The notes under the pieces were generated by a model. The model saw only the letters and a program-made list of their open reading frames with translations, was not told the origin of the DNA and did no database searches. A stretch of DNA of 64,000 bases. It comes from Amycolatopsis pretoriensis. GTDB lineage: Bacteria > Actinomycetota > Actinomycetes > Mycobacteriales > Pseudonocardiaceae. Location of the stretch: positions 1-64,000 of the forward strand of contig NZ_FNUJ01000008.1 of the NCBI RefSeq assembly GCF_900107925.1, written 5' to 3'. Positions 42,621-50,892 of the stretch are shown here, in pieces (within the stretch, counting starts at the first letter, position 1; each line of letters begins with the position of its first letter). The translations under genes and the position numbers were made by a program.

Positions 42621-42634
42621 CGCAAACGGCACAG

Positions 42635-43228
42635 TCAGCATTTTTCGTGCTCGGGCCCCGGTCCGGGATCGATGGTGTCGATCTTCAGGCCGGTCCTCTC
42701 GCTGACCACCGGCAGGACGAGCCGCCACTTGATGCACTTCTCCGGGAAGTACTCCGGAGCGTCGGCTATCTCCTGCTCGCTGGTGAAGCCGACCAGGACC
42801 CGCAGCGACCCGCCGGCACCGCGCTCGATCCGGTAGACCAGGGCGTCGTAGTCCCTTGTGGACTTGACGCCGGCTTTCCACGCGCTGGACGACTGCGATG
42901 CGGCGCGTTTGCTGCTGACGGCCTCGAGCCACAGCGACCACTGCTTGGTGTTGATGGCGTCGAAGTACGTTTTGAGCAGCTCGCGCACGGCGCCGGCCTG
43001 CGGGTGGTTCTTGGCGTCGTCACTCATCTGGACAAAGCCCGCGGGGGACTGCGCGCCACTGCTGGCCGGCGGCGGCGTGGAAGTGGCAGCCGTGGATTCG
43101 TCGGCGGGCTGGTCGGGCCGGCGGTAGAGCTCGCGGGCGAGCAGTCCGGCACCGACGGTCACGGAGAGCACCACGACCACGACGGGCACCAGCCAGCGCT
43201 GGCGGGAGCTGGGGGCGGGGCTGGTCAC
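42635..43228 (-). CDS. Membrane-anchored protein of unknown function, NTF2-like ectodomain
   Basis: A 197-residue protein. One helix at about residues 12-32 follows a short basic N-terminus, so the rest lies outside the membrane after a Ser/Thr/Pro linker (about 40-65). The outer domain begins VRELLKTYFDAINTKQWSLWLEAVSSK, the pattern of SnoaL/NTF2-like folds used in actinobacterial Mce-associated and lipoprotein-like proteins. Two Cys (CIKWRL and the very last residue) could pair. A minus-strand TACGCT (43241-43236) places the transcript start at GTG 43228, so it is probably leaderless. Function unknown. Confidence 0.72.
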   Translation of the reverse strand: MTSPAPSSRQRWLVPVVVVVLSVTVGAGLLARELYRRPDQPADESTAATSTPPPASSGAQSPAGFVQMSDDAKNHPQAGAVRELLKTYFDAINTKQWSLWLEAVSSKRAASQSSSAWKAGVKSTRDYDALVYRIERGAGGSLRVLVGFTSEQEIADAPEYFPEKCIKWRLVLPVVSERTGLKIDTIDPGPGPEHEKC

Positions 43229-43542
43229 GCCGACGAGCGTACCGGCCCCGGCTTGTGGCCGGGCGGGCCTGGTGCGGGCGGTCCCGGGATTGCTTTGCAG
43301 GCAGCCGGCCTCGATGCGGCCTGAACGCAAGGCGCACCCGGAATCCGCAGTGCGCGGCCGAGCTTGGTGCGGCCGGGATCCGCGACGCGCCCCGGCAGCG
43401 CCGGTCTCCATGCGCCTGGTTCCCCGGGAACGCCTGCGGGCGGCCCGCGCGCCGGCTTCCCTCCGAAACGCACGCGGGCGGCCCCGGCGCGCCCCGGCTC
43501 ACCCGGAGTCGCGCGGGACCGCCCGTGCGAAACCTTCCGCCG
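43229..43542. other. GC-rich gene-free spacer with imperfect direct repeats
   Basis: A 314-base gap between two minus-strand genes. It contains degenerate repeats such as GCGGGCGGCCC at about 43436 and again at about 43484, and GGAATCCGC / GGGATCCGC near 43340 and 43375. A GGGCGG...CCGCCC pairing near the right end (about 43482-43528) may terminate the DUF3145 transcript. No coding frame looks genuine. Confidence 0.5.
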
Positions 43543-44046
43543 TCAGCCGACCTGGTGCAGCCAGGTCACCGGGGCGCCGTCGCCGGCGTGGCGGTAGGGC
43601 TCGAGCGCCTCGTCCCAGCTCGCGGCGAGGAGTTCGTCGAGCTTGTGCGCGAGGGACTCACCCCCGCGGGTCATGGCGACGAGCGCGCGCAGCTGGTCTT
43701 CGCCCACCACGATGTCGCCGTTGGCGCTCGTCCGCCCGTGCCACAGGCCGAGGCCGGGCGCGAAGCAGAACCGTTCGCCGTCGACGCCCGCGCTGGGCTC
43801 TTCGGTGACCTCGAACCGAATCATCGGCCACGCCTTGAGGGCGGACGCCAGTTTGGCGCCGGTGCCCGCGGGCGCGCGCCAACCACATTCGGCGCGAAGC
43901 TGACCCGGACTGGCCGGCTGCGCCGTCCACTTCAGGTCAACGCGGGCACCCAGGGTGCCCGAAAGAGCCCACTCGACGTGCGGACACACCGCAGACGGCG
44001 ACGAGTGGACGTACACCACACCTCGGGTGCTGCCACGGGTGCTCAC
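43543..44046 (-). CDS. DUF3145 family protein
   Basis: A 167-residue soluble protein. Recognised by GVVYVHSSPSAVCPHVEWALSG (about residues 9-30), the LRAECGWRAPAGTGAKLASALKAWPMIRFEVTEEPS centre and the GLWHGRTSANGDIVVGEDQLRAL segment. DUF3145 proteins are conserved across actinomycetes and are commonly found beside the fab cluster, as here. No catalytic residues are obvious. GAGGTAGCAGTGAGC supports the start (GGAGGTAGC before the start codon at 44046). Function unknown. Confidence 0.85.
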   Translation of the reverse strand: MSTRGSTRGVVYVHSSPSAVCPHVEWALSGTLGARVDLKWTAQPASPGQLRAECGWRAPAGTGAKLASALKAWPMIRFEVTEEPSAGVDGERFCFAPGLGLWHGRTSANGDIVVGEDQLRALVAMTRGGESLAHKLDELLAASWDEALEPYRHAGDGAPVTWLHQVG

Positions 44047-44278
44047 TGCTACCTCCGCTTGTTGCTCGACGAGGGACGTCTTCCCCTACGCCCTGACTCG
44101 AGCTGCGGAACGGCTTCAGCGCGGCTCCCGAATGCCGCCTCCGATGCGTTGTAGCACATTCTGCACCCCAACCGTGCTGTTTGGCCACATGAACACCACA
44201 AGTCACCCGGGGCACCACTTTCGGAGGGCACCCGGCCACGTCGTCCCCGTGTCGCGCCGGGGATTCGGCCGGGCGCGC

Positions 44279-44313
44279 TAGCGTGATGACCCGGAACGAC
44301 GAGCAGGGAGGGG
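44279..44313 (+). promoter_or_regulatory. Candidate -10 box and ribosome site of the repeat-stalk protein
   Basis: TAGCGT (44279-44284) is a good actinobacterial -10 box; GGGAGGGG (about 44306-44313) then sets GTG 44319 as the start and rules against the in-frame codons at 44283 and 44286, which overlap the -10 box. Confidence 0.55.
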
Positions 44314-44318
44314 TTTCG

Positions 44319-46676
44319 GTGCGACTGGTGCGCCTGCAGCGGCAGCAGTCCCGGGTCGCCGACGACGTCCGGGCGGCGCTGGCGTCCCTGGGCCGCGGCA
44401 GCACCGTGATCGGCGGGATCGCGCTGGTGGGCGTCGGCACGGTGACCGAGCGCCCGATCGAGGCGGTGGTCCTGCTCCCCCACGGGGTGATCATCGTGAT
44501 CGGCGTGGACCTCCCGGACCCGGCCCTGAGGCTGGAGGCCCCGCTGGGCGCCGAGTGGAAGGCGGACGGCTGGCCCCTGGTCGCCGACGACGACGCGATC
44601 AACCCGGCGACCGAGGCACTGGACGTGTCCCAGGCGTGCGAGCAGCGGATCGCTGCACTGGTCCCGGGGACGGGCCCGGTGGGGACGATCGTCGCGGTAG
44701 GACCGTACGTGGAGACGGTCGACCAGCCGGCCACGGACCTGGCGGGACCGGTGAGGGTGCTGCACCCGACGCCGACGACGATGCTGGCGGCCACGGTCTC
44801 GTTGGCCACGGCCCACCGGCCGAGGTCGGTGGACCAGGTGCGGGCGCTGATCCGGGGGCTGGCGCCGGAGGCACCGGAGTTTTCGGACGAGGTGCTGCTG
44901 GGCGAGGGATTCAGCCGCTTCACGGACGATTCCCCACCGGAGTCCCTTTGGGACAGTGGCCCGTTGGTCCCGAGCCAGGTGGGGCCGGTCGGTTCCACAG
45001 GCGTGGCCGCGGCTGCCGGCTCGAGTTCAGCCACGCTTGCCGACTCGACTGCGGCGAACGGAGGCCAGGTCGGGCCCGATCCGGCCGGGCCGGCTTCCCT
45101 CCCGGCTCCGGCCAAAGCGGACACTGTCGAGCCGACTTCGCCAGCTGCCGCGGCGCCAACCTCACTCGCTGCGGGTGCGGCCAAGCCGAGTTCGCAGGTC
45201 GAAGAGCCGCCTGCCGCGGCACTCCTCGACCCGGCTTCGCACACCGCGGGTCCGACCGAGCCGACTTCACCCGCCGGCGATTCGCCTGCCGCGGGTTCGC
45301 CGGTTGCGGACCGGTCCGGTTGGCACACCAAGACTCCGGTTCCCGCAGAAGCCGAGCCGGCGCCATCGCCGGCCGAGGACTCAGCCGCCGACTCGCCGGC
45401 AGCCGATCTCGGCTCCGCTTCGCCGAGTTCCGGCGCGGTGGCCTCCCTTTTGTCCGCGGAAACCGAGCGCACCGAGGTGCTGCCGCCGCAAGCGGACTCC
45501 GAGCAGGCCGAAACGCGCCCGGCCCCGGCAGAGCCCGAGCAAGCCGAAACGCGGCCGGCCCCGGCAGACCCCGAACGCACCGAAGACTTCTCGCCTTCAG
45601 GCGCCTCCGAGCGCACCGAAACGCCGCCGCCTCCGGCAGCCTTCGAGCGTACTGAGAAGCTCCCGCTCCCGGCAGACCCTGAGCAGGCCGAAACGCGCCC
45701 GGCAGAGCCCAAGCGCGCCGAAAACTTCCCACCTTCAGCGGACTCCGACCGCACCGAAAAGCTCCCGTCCCCGGCAAGCCACGGGCGAGCCGAAACACGC
45801 CCGACCCCGGCAGACCCCACGCACACCGAAGACTTCTCGCCGTCAGGCGACCCCGAGCGCACCGAAACGCCCCTGCCCGACCCCGAGCGCACCGAAAAGC
45901 TCCCGGCCCCAGCTCTCCCGCTGTTCCCCGGCGCCACCGTCCCACCGCAACCAACCCGACCGGGTGATCTCCCCACCGACACCGAAAACCCAGCCGCCCG
46001 GCCACAACCCCCGGCGGACTCCCCCCGCCCCTTCCCGACCCCCCGCCCCACCCCGCGCGAAACCGCCCCCACCCCGAAAACCGTCCGCTGGATCCCCCTG
46101 GCCGCGATCGGCCTCCTCGTGGCTCTGGTCGTCGCCGCCGTCGCCGCCGCCACCTCCGGCGACGACACCGCATCCGCTCCGACGGCCGGCCCACCCACCG
46201 CGGCCACCCAACCCCCGCCGCAGACCACAACCCCCGTTGCGCAAAGCCTGCAGTTCTCCCTGCGCGCCGCCGACCACGACCAGCGGTGTGCCTCCCACGC
46301 CTTCGGGGATGCCCAAGCCAGCCTGCAGCAGACCAGCTGCTCCGGCGTCCGGCGCGCGTCCTACGCCGCCGATGTCGATGGGCGGGCGGCCGCCGTCACC
46401 ATCGGGATCGTCGAGTTCCCCGATGCCGCCCAGGCCGCCGCCTTCAAGGCCGTTGCCGACACCCCCGGCGGCGGCGGCGTGCTCGACCTCGCCGCGGAGA
46501 CCGGCAAGTGGGGCGCCACCCCCGCGCCCCGTTTCGAAAACGCCGCCTACGCCTCCAAGGCCGACGGCACGTCCGTGCGGATCGTGCAGGCCGTCTGGGC
46601 GCCGGGACCGTCCACTCCGGACGATCCCGGCCTCACCCGGGCGGTGCAGGCCGCCCTCGACCTGCCCGCCCAGTGA
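44319..46676 (+). CDS. Unknown single-pass membrane protein with NERD-like domain, repeat stalk and ectodomain
   Basis: A 785-residue protein I cannot assign to a studied family. Residues 1-190 are a folded cytoplasmic domain; RPIEAVVLLPHGVIIVIGVDLP resembles the core of NERD (nuclease-related) domains, but without a clear catalytic set. Residues 195-380 are Ala/Ser/Pro-rich. About residues 381-535 are 13 imperfect repeats of 10-12 residues with the pattern ERTExxPxPADP. A single helix, WIPLAAIGLLVALVVAAVAAA, spans about 591-611 with basic residues before it (N-terminus inside). The last 145 residues are an outer domain with two Cys about 17 residues apart. No neighbour suggests a role; the downstream gene is convergent. 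Confidence 0.75.
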   Translation: MRLVRLQRQQSRVADDVRAALASLGRGSTVIGGIALVGVGTVTERPIEAVVLLPHGVIIVIGVDLPDPALRLEAPLGAEWKADGWPLVADDDAINPATEALDVSQACEQRIAALVPGTGPVGTIVAVGPYVETVDQPATDLAGPVRVLHPTPTTMLAATVSLATAHRPRSVDQVRALIRGLAPEAPEFSDEVLLGEGFSRFTDDSPPESLWDSGPLVPSQVGPVGSTGVAAAAGSSSATLADSTAANGGQVGPDPAGPASLPAPAKADTVEPTSPAAAAPTSLAAGAAKPSSQVEEPPAAALLDPASHTAGPTEPTSPAGDSPAAGSPVADRSGWHTKTPVPAEAEPAPSPAEDSAADSPAADLGSASPSSGAVASLLSAETERTEVLPPQADSEQAETRPAPAEPEQAETRPAPADPERTEDFSPSGASERTETPPPPAAFERTEKLPLPADPEQAETRPAEPKRAENFPPSADSDRTEKLPSPASHGRAETRPTPADPTHTEDFSPSGDPERTETPLPDPERTEKLPAPALPLFPGATVPPQPTRPGDLPTDTENPAARPQPPADSPRPFPTPRPTPRETAPTPKTVRWIPLAAIGLLVALVVAAVAAATSGDDTASAPTAGPPTAATQPPPQTTTPVAQSLQFSLRAADHDQRCASHAFGDAQASLQQTSCSGVRRASYAADVDGRAAAVTIGIVEFPDAAQAAAFKAVADTPGGGGVLDLAAETGKWGATPAPRFENAAYASKADGTSVRIVQAVWAPGPSTPDDPGLTRAVQAALDLPAQ

Positions 46677-46679
46677 CCC

Positions 46680-48074
46680 TCAGAGCCCGTACGCCTCCAG
46701 CAGCCGCAGCCACACCTCGCTGATCGTCGGGAACGACGGCACCGCGTGCCACAACCGCTCCAGCGGGACCTCCCCGACGATCGCGATCGTCGCCGAGTGC
46801 AGCAGCTCCGAGACGTCCTGACCCACGAACGTCACACCCAGCAGCACGTTCCGCTCGGTGTCGACGACGATCCGCGCCTTGCCCGTGTAGCCGTCCGCGT
46901 GCAGCGACGAGCCCGCCACCGCGATGTCGATGTCGACGACCCGGTCGGCCGACCCCGGCCGCGCGTCCGCCAGCCCGACCGCCGCGACCTCCGGGTCCGT
47001 GAACACGACCTGCGGCACCGCGTGGTGGTCGGCCGTCGCGGTGAACCTGCTCCACGGTTCCGCCGACGAGAACGTGCCCGCGGCCAGCGCCGCCACCGTG
47101 TCGCCCGCCGCGCGGGCGCCGTACTTGCCCTGGTGGGTCAGCGGGGCGCGGCCGGTGACGTCGCCCGCCGCGAACAGCCAGCCACCGTCCACAGCGGACG
47201 CCCGCCCGGTGTCGTCGACCTCCAGCGCGCGGCCCTCCTCGACGCCGAAGGCGTCCAGGCCCAACCCGGCCGTCGCGGGACGGCGGCCCGTCGCCAGCAG
47301 GAGCTCGTCGACGACGACCGTCTCGCCGTCCTTCAACGTCAGCTCGGTGCCGCCCTCGCCCGCCGCGACGCGCTCGATGCCCGACTCCGTGTGCACGTAC
47401 ACGCCGGCCTCGCGCAGCCCGTGCAGCACCAGGTCCCCGGCGAACGCGGCGTTCTTCGGCAACGGCCGCTCGCCGGTGATCACCAGGTGGACCTCCGAGC
47501 CGAGCGTGGCGAACGCCTGCGCCATCTCGACGCCGACCACGCCGCCGCCGAGCACGCCGAGGCGCCGCGGCACCGACTCCGCCGACGTCGCCTCCCGCGA
47601 ACCCCACGGCCGGATCGTGTCGAGCCCCGGGATCGACGGCCTGCTCGGCACGCTGCCGGTGCACACGATCACCGCGTGCCGCGCGGTCAGCACGCGGTCG
47701 CCGTCGAGGGTGACCTCCCGCTCACCGGTGAGCACGCCGTGGCCGCGGATCGGCTCGATGCCGGCGCCGCGCGCCCACTCGACCTGCCCCGCGTCGTCGC
47801 CCTTGCCGGTAAACCAGTCACGGCGCGCGAACACCGCCGCGGGGTCGAGCTTGCCGCCGACCGGCACGCCGGGGATGCGCTTGGCCGCGGCCAGGAGGTT
47901 TCCCGGCCGCAGCAACGCCTTGCTCGGGATGCAGGCCCAGTAGGAGCACTCGCCGCCGAAGAGCTCGTGCTCGACGAGCGCGACCTTCAGGCCTCCTCGT
48001 GCCGCCCGTTCGGCGGCCACCTCCCCCACCGGGCCCGCGCCGATCACCACTACGTCAAAAGTCTGTCCGGACAT
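46680..48074 (-). CDS. FAD-dependent disulfide oxidoreductase, dihydrolipoamide-dehydrogenase-like
   Basis: A 464-residue flavoprotein of the class I pyridine nucleotide-disulfide family. VVIGAGPVGEVAAERAARGG (about residues 8-27) binds FAD, GECSYWACIPSKALLRP (about 40-56) holds the redox CxxxxC, GVLGGGVVGVEMAQAFATLG binds NAD(P)H, and AAGDVTG (about 300) contacts FAD. The C-terminal interface has HAVPSFPTISEVW, close to the His-x-x-Pro-Thr-x-x-Glu dyad. SYWA instead of the usual xNxG between the cysteines marks a side branch, not true Lpd, MerA or mycothione reductase. Electron acceptor unknown. Confidence 0.85.
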   Translation of the reverse strand: MSGQTFDVVVIGAGPVGEVAAERAARGGLKVALVEHELFGGECSYWACIPSKALLRPGNLLAAAKRIPGVPVGGKLDPAAVFARRDWFTGKGDDAGQVEWARGAGIEPIRGHGVLTGEREVTLDGDRVLTARHAVIVCTGSVPSRPSIPGLDTIRPWGSREATSAESVPRRLGVLGGGVVGVEMAQAFATLGSEVHLVITGERPLPKNAAFAGDLVLHGLREAGVYVHTESGIERVAAGEGGTELTLKDGETVVVDELLLATGRRPATAGLGLDAFGVEEGRALEVDDTGRASAVDGGWLFAAGDVTGRAPLTHQGKYGARAAGDTVAALAAGTFSSAEPWSRFTATADHHAVPQVVFTDPEVAAVGLADARPGSADRVVDIDIAVAGSSLHADGYTGKARIVVDTERNVLLGVTFVGQDVSELLHSATIAIVGEVPLERLWHAVPSFPTISEVWLRLLEAYGL

Positions 48075-48214
48075 GGCCTCAGCGCACACCACCACGCGGG
48101 TTCGCGCAAGCCAGCGGTTATCCTCGTGAGGAAGCTGCAAGAAGTCGGCGGCCCGGGTGTCGTCGGCCCCGGTGCGCGCGCGAACACACACGTTCGGAGC
48201 ACGGGAGGTTTGTC

Positions 48215-48607
48215 GTGGCCAGGAACACGGCTGTGCGGGTGCTGGATGATCTGACCGGCGAGCCGGCGGCGGAGACCGTCGGGTTCGGGCTGGACGGCAT
48301 CGACTACGACATCGACCTCTCCTTCGCCAACGCGGACGCGCTGCGCGAGCTGCTGCAGCGCTACGCCGACGCCGGGCGCCGCACTGGTGGCCGCAAGCGC
48401 CGGCCGCGGATCGTCCCGGGCGCGAAGCGGCCCCGGGCGAAAGCGGCGCCGAAGAAGGTGACCGCCAAGGCCGAGCCGAAGAAGACCACCAGGGCGAAGG
48501 CCGAGCCGGCGAAGACGACCCGCACGCGCAAGGCGGCGGAGCCGAAGAAGACCACCCGGGCGACGGCGCGAAAGGTGCCCGGCGTGACGTTCTCGGCCCC
48601 CGAGTGA
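48215..48607 (+). CDS. Lsr2-like nucleoid protein with histone-H1-like tail
   Basis: A 130-residue basic protein. Residues 1-58 match the Lsr2 N-terminal oligomerisation domain: VRVLDDLTGEPAAETVGFGLDGIDYDIDLS and a YADAGRRTGGRKRR linker. The C-terminal Lsr2 DNA-binding domain with its RGR hook is missing; instead about 70 residues form a Lys/Ala/Thr/Pro tail with repeats of the type KAEPKKTTRA (three copies, about 83-118), as in H1-like or HupS-type tails. GGAGG before GTG 48215 fixes the start. It probably coats DNA; sequence preference cannot be the RGR minor-groove mode. Divergent from the FAD oxidoreductase gene. Confidence 0.85.
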   Translation: MARNTAVRVLDDLTGEPAAETVGFGLDGIDYDIDLSFANADALRELLQRYADAGRRTGGRKRRPRIVPGAKRPRAKAAPKKVTAKAEPKKTTRAKAEPAKTTRTRKAAEPKKTTRATARKVPGVTFSAPE

Positions 48608-48628
48608 GTCCACAGTAGACAAACCCCC

Positions 48629-48772
48629 GAGCGCCCCAATGTGGCCTTCGGTGCGTCTGACGCACCGAAGGCCACATTGGGTGCGTTGAATCAGCACTGC
48701 GGCGCGAAGCGCCTCCGTTGAGGGTGGTGGTGGGGGCATCGGTGGAGCAACCAAGGCCACATTGGGGCGCTG
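48629..48772. repeat. Inverted repeat cluster with AATGTGGCCTT core
   Basis: A perfect 23-bp inverted repeat (48635-48657 with 48659-48681, one base between) carries the core CCCAATGTGGCCTTCGG. A third, inverted copy of the outer part, AAGGCCACATTGGGGCGCT, lies at 48753-48771 and pairs exactly with 48630-48648. The cluster fills the space between two convergent genes, where it could end both transcripts. The composition differs from the ATGAACGA repeat family. Confidence 0.8.
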
Positions 48773-48775
48773 GGG

Positions 48776-49507
48776 TCAGGCCGCGCGCTGGGCGCCGTCC
48801 GCGTGCCACGACGGATACCGGTAGCGGGTGTGCAGCAGCGCGCGCTGCCGGGCCAGCTCGGCCGCCGACGGCGGGCGCGGCACCAGCGTCCCGAGGATCT
48901 GGGACGCCGCCGCCCGCACCGCCGCCTCGACCGCCGGGAACCCGGGCCGCAGCCCGTGCTCGGCCAGCGACGCCACCGGGCTGCGGTGGGAGTCGAGCGG
49001 CCGCGGGTCCGGCGGCGCGCTCGTCAGGTAGCGGCCGACCAGCGCCGCCGACGTCTCGACCAGCAGCGTCGAGTGGGCCAGCAGCCCGCCCTTGGTCCGG
49101 AACACGGCGAAGCCGCACAGCTTCGCGTCCTCGACGAACAGGCCGCGGTCACCGATCCGCGGCACCAGCCCCAGCTGGTCGACGGCGGCGCTCATCACCT
49201 TGCCGAGCGTCTCCAGCGGCCGGTCGGTCGGGCCCGGCAGGACGAGCGTGACGTTCAGGTTGCCCGGGTCGTGGAACACCGTGCCGCCGCCGCTGGCCCG
49301 CCGCAGCACCGGGACGCCGTCGCGCTCGCACTCCGCGACCCGCACTTCGCGCGCGATCCGCTGGCCGCGCCCCACCACTACGCAAACCGGGTTGCGCCAG
49401 AGCCACACCACCGGTGACTCGGGCGCAACCCGGATGAGCGCTTCGTCGAACGCGAGGTTCTCGACGGGGTCGGTGAACGCGGCACGCACATCCGACCCGG
49501 TCGTCAT
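48776..49507 (-). CDS. Lipoate-protein ligase A family protein
   Basis: A 243-residue BPL/LplA/LipB-fold ligase. RRASGGGTVFHDPGNLNVTLVLP (about 68-90) is the lipoyl-AMP-binding block and KLCGFAVFRTKGGLLAHSTLL (about 129-149) carries the catalytic Lys in GRK/GFA-like context. It ends before an LplA accessory domain would begin, as in the shorter LplA forms and octanoyltransferase LipM. The start overlaps the pntB stop by 4 bases, so it is the last gene of the transhydrogenase operon. Ligase or transferase activity cannot be separated by sight. Confidence 0.85.
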   Translation of the reverse strand: MTTGSDVRAAFTDPVENLAFDEALIRVAPESPVVWLWRNPVCVVVGRGQRIAREVRVAECERDGVPVLRRASGGGTVFHDPGNLNVTLVLPGPTDRPLETLGKVMSAAVDQLGLVPRIGDRGLFVEDAKLCGFAVFRTKGGLLAHSTLLVETSAALVGRYLTSAPPDPRPLDSHRSPVASLAEHGLRPGFPAVEAAVRAAASQILGTLVPRPPSAAELARQRALLHTRYRYPSWHADGAQRAA

Positions 49508-50892
49508 AACGCCTTGAGTTCCTCCACGATCTCGCCCACCGACGACTTGGCGTCCCCGAAGAGCATGCTGGTCTTCGGATCGTAGAACAGGTCGTTGTCG
49601 ATGCCCGCGAAGCCCGAGGCCATCCCGCGTTTCAAGACGATCACGGACCGGCTTTCGTTGACCTTGAGGATCGGCATCCCGTAGATCGGCGAGCTCGGGT
49701 CGGTCTGCGCCGCCGGGTTCGTGACGTCGTTCGCGCCGATCACCAGCGCGACGTCGGTCTGGGCGAACTCGGAGTTGATCTCGTCCATCTCCTTGAGCTG
49801 CTCGTACGGCACGTCGGCCTCGGCGAGCAGCACGTTCATGTGCCCGGGCATCCGGCCGGCGACCGGGTGGATCGCGTACGCGACCGTGATGCCCTTCTTC
49901 TCCAGCAGCTTCGCCATCTCGCGGACGGTGTGCTGCGCCTGCGCCACGGCCATGCCGTACCCGGGCACCACCACGACCTTGCTGGCGTACGCCATCTGGA
50001 TCGCGGTGTCGGCCGCGCTGGTCGACCGCACCGGGCGCGCTTCCTTCGTCCCGCCGCCGGCCGCGACCGCCGGACCGCCGCCGAAACCGCCCGCGACGAT
50101 CGCCGGGATGGACCGGTTCATCGCCTTGGCCATCAGGTTCGTCAGGATCGAACCGGACGCGCCGACGATCATGCCGGCCACGATCAGCGCCGTGTTGTCC
50201 AGCGCCAGGCCCATCGCCGCCGCCGACAGGCCGGTGAACGCGTTGAGCAGCGAGATGACCACCGGCATGTCCGCGCCGCCGATCGGCAGCACGACGGTGA
50301 GGCCGAGGACACCCGCCGCGACGAGCAGCCCGATGATCAGCAGCTCGTTGCTGCCACCGGCGATGATGACCACCGCGCACGCGAGCGCGACCAGCAGGAG
50401 CAGCGCGTTGACCGGCTGCTGCAGCTTGCCCATGGTGATCGGGCGGCCGCTGATCAGCTCCTGGAGCTTGCCGAACGCCACGTTCGAGCCCCAGAAGGAG
50501 ATCGAGCCGATGATCGCGGCGAACAGCGACGCGATCGCGATGTACGCCGGTTCGTGTGCGTAGCCGTCGGTGGAGTTGAACTCGACCCACGCAATGAGCG
50601 CGACCGCGCCGCCGCCGACGCCGTTGAACAGGGCCACCATCTGCGGCATCGCGGTCATCTTGACCTTGCGCGCCGACGGGACGCCGACCACCGCGCCGAT
50701 CGCGACGCCGAGGACGATGAGCAGCCAGTTGCCCATGCCCGGGGTGAGCAGGGTGGCGATCACCGCGACGCCCATGCCGACCGCGGCGATCCAGTTGCCG
50801 CGGACCGCGGTGCGCGGGCCGGTCAGGCCCATCAGGCCGTAGATGAAGAGGGCGAACGCGATGATGTAGAGGATCGCGACGAAGTCGGTCAC
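49504..50892 (-). CDS. pntB: NAD(P) transhydrogenase subunit beta
   Basis: A 462-residue subunit. About nine membrane helices (residues 1-260) form the proton channel, followed by the NADP(H)-binding domain III (about 285-462) with VPGYGMAVAQAQH (about 313-325), GRMPGHMNVLLAEADVPY (about 347-364), VALVIGANDVTNPAA and LKRGMASGFAG. It drives NADPH formation from NADH using the proton gradient. GTG 50892 overlaps the pntAb stop by 4 bases. Confidence 0.96.
   Translation of the reverse strand: MTDFVAILYIIAFALFIYGLMGLTGPRTAVRGNWIAAVGMGVAVIATLLTPGMGNWLLIVLGVAIGAVVGVPSARKVKMTAMPQMVALFNGVGGGAVALIAWVEFNSTDGYAHEPAYIAIASLFAAIIGSISFWGSNVAFGKLQELISGRPITMGKLQQPVNALLLLVALACAVVIIAGGSNELLIIGLLVAAGVLGLTVVLPIGGADMPVVISLLNAFTGLSAAAMGLALDNTALIVAGMIVGASGSILTNLMAKAMNRSIPAIVAGGFGGGPAVAAGGGTKEARPVRSTSAADTAIQMAYASKVVVVPGYGMAVAQAQHTVREMAKLLEKKGITVAYAIHPVAGRMPGHMNVLLAEADVPYEQLKEMDEINSEFAQTDVALVIGANDVTNPAAQTDPSSPIYGMPILKVNESRSVIVLKRGMASGFAGIDNDLFYDPKTSMLFGDAKSSVGEIVEELKAL

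Noticed and set aside
44319..46676. Repeat-stalk protein as part of a defence system because of its NERD-like head
   Set aside because: No nuclease, helicase or toxin gene is beside it, the flanking genes are housekeeping-like, and the NERD resemblance is by eye only. It is kept as an unknown protein.
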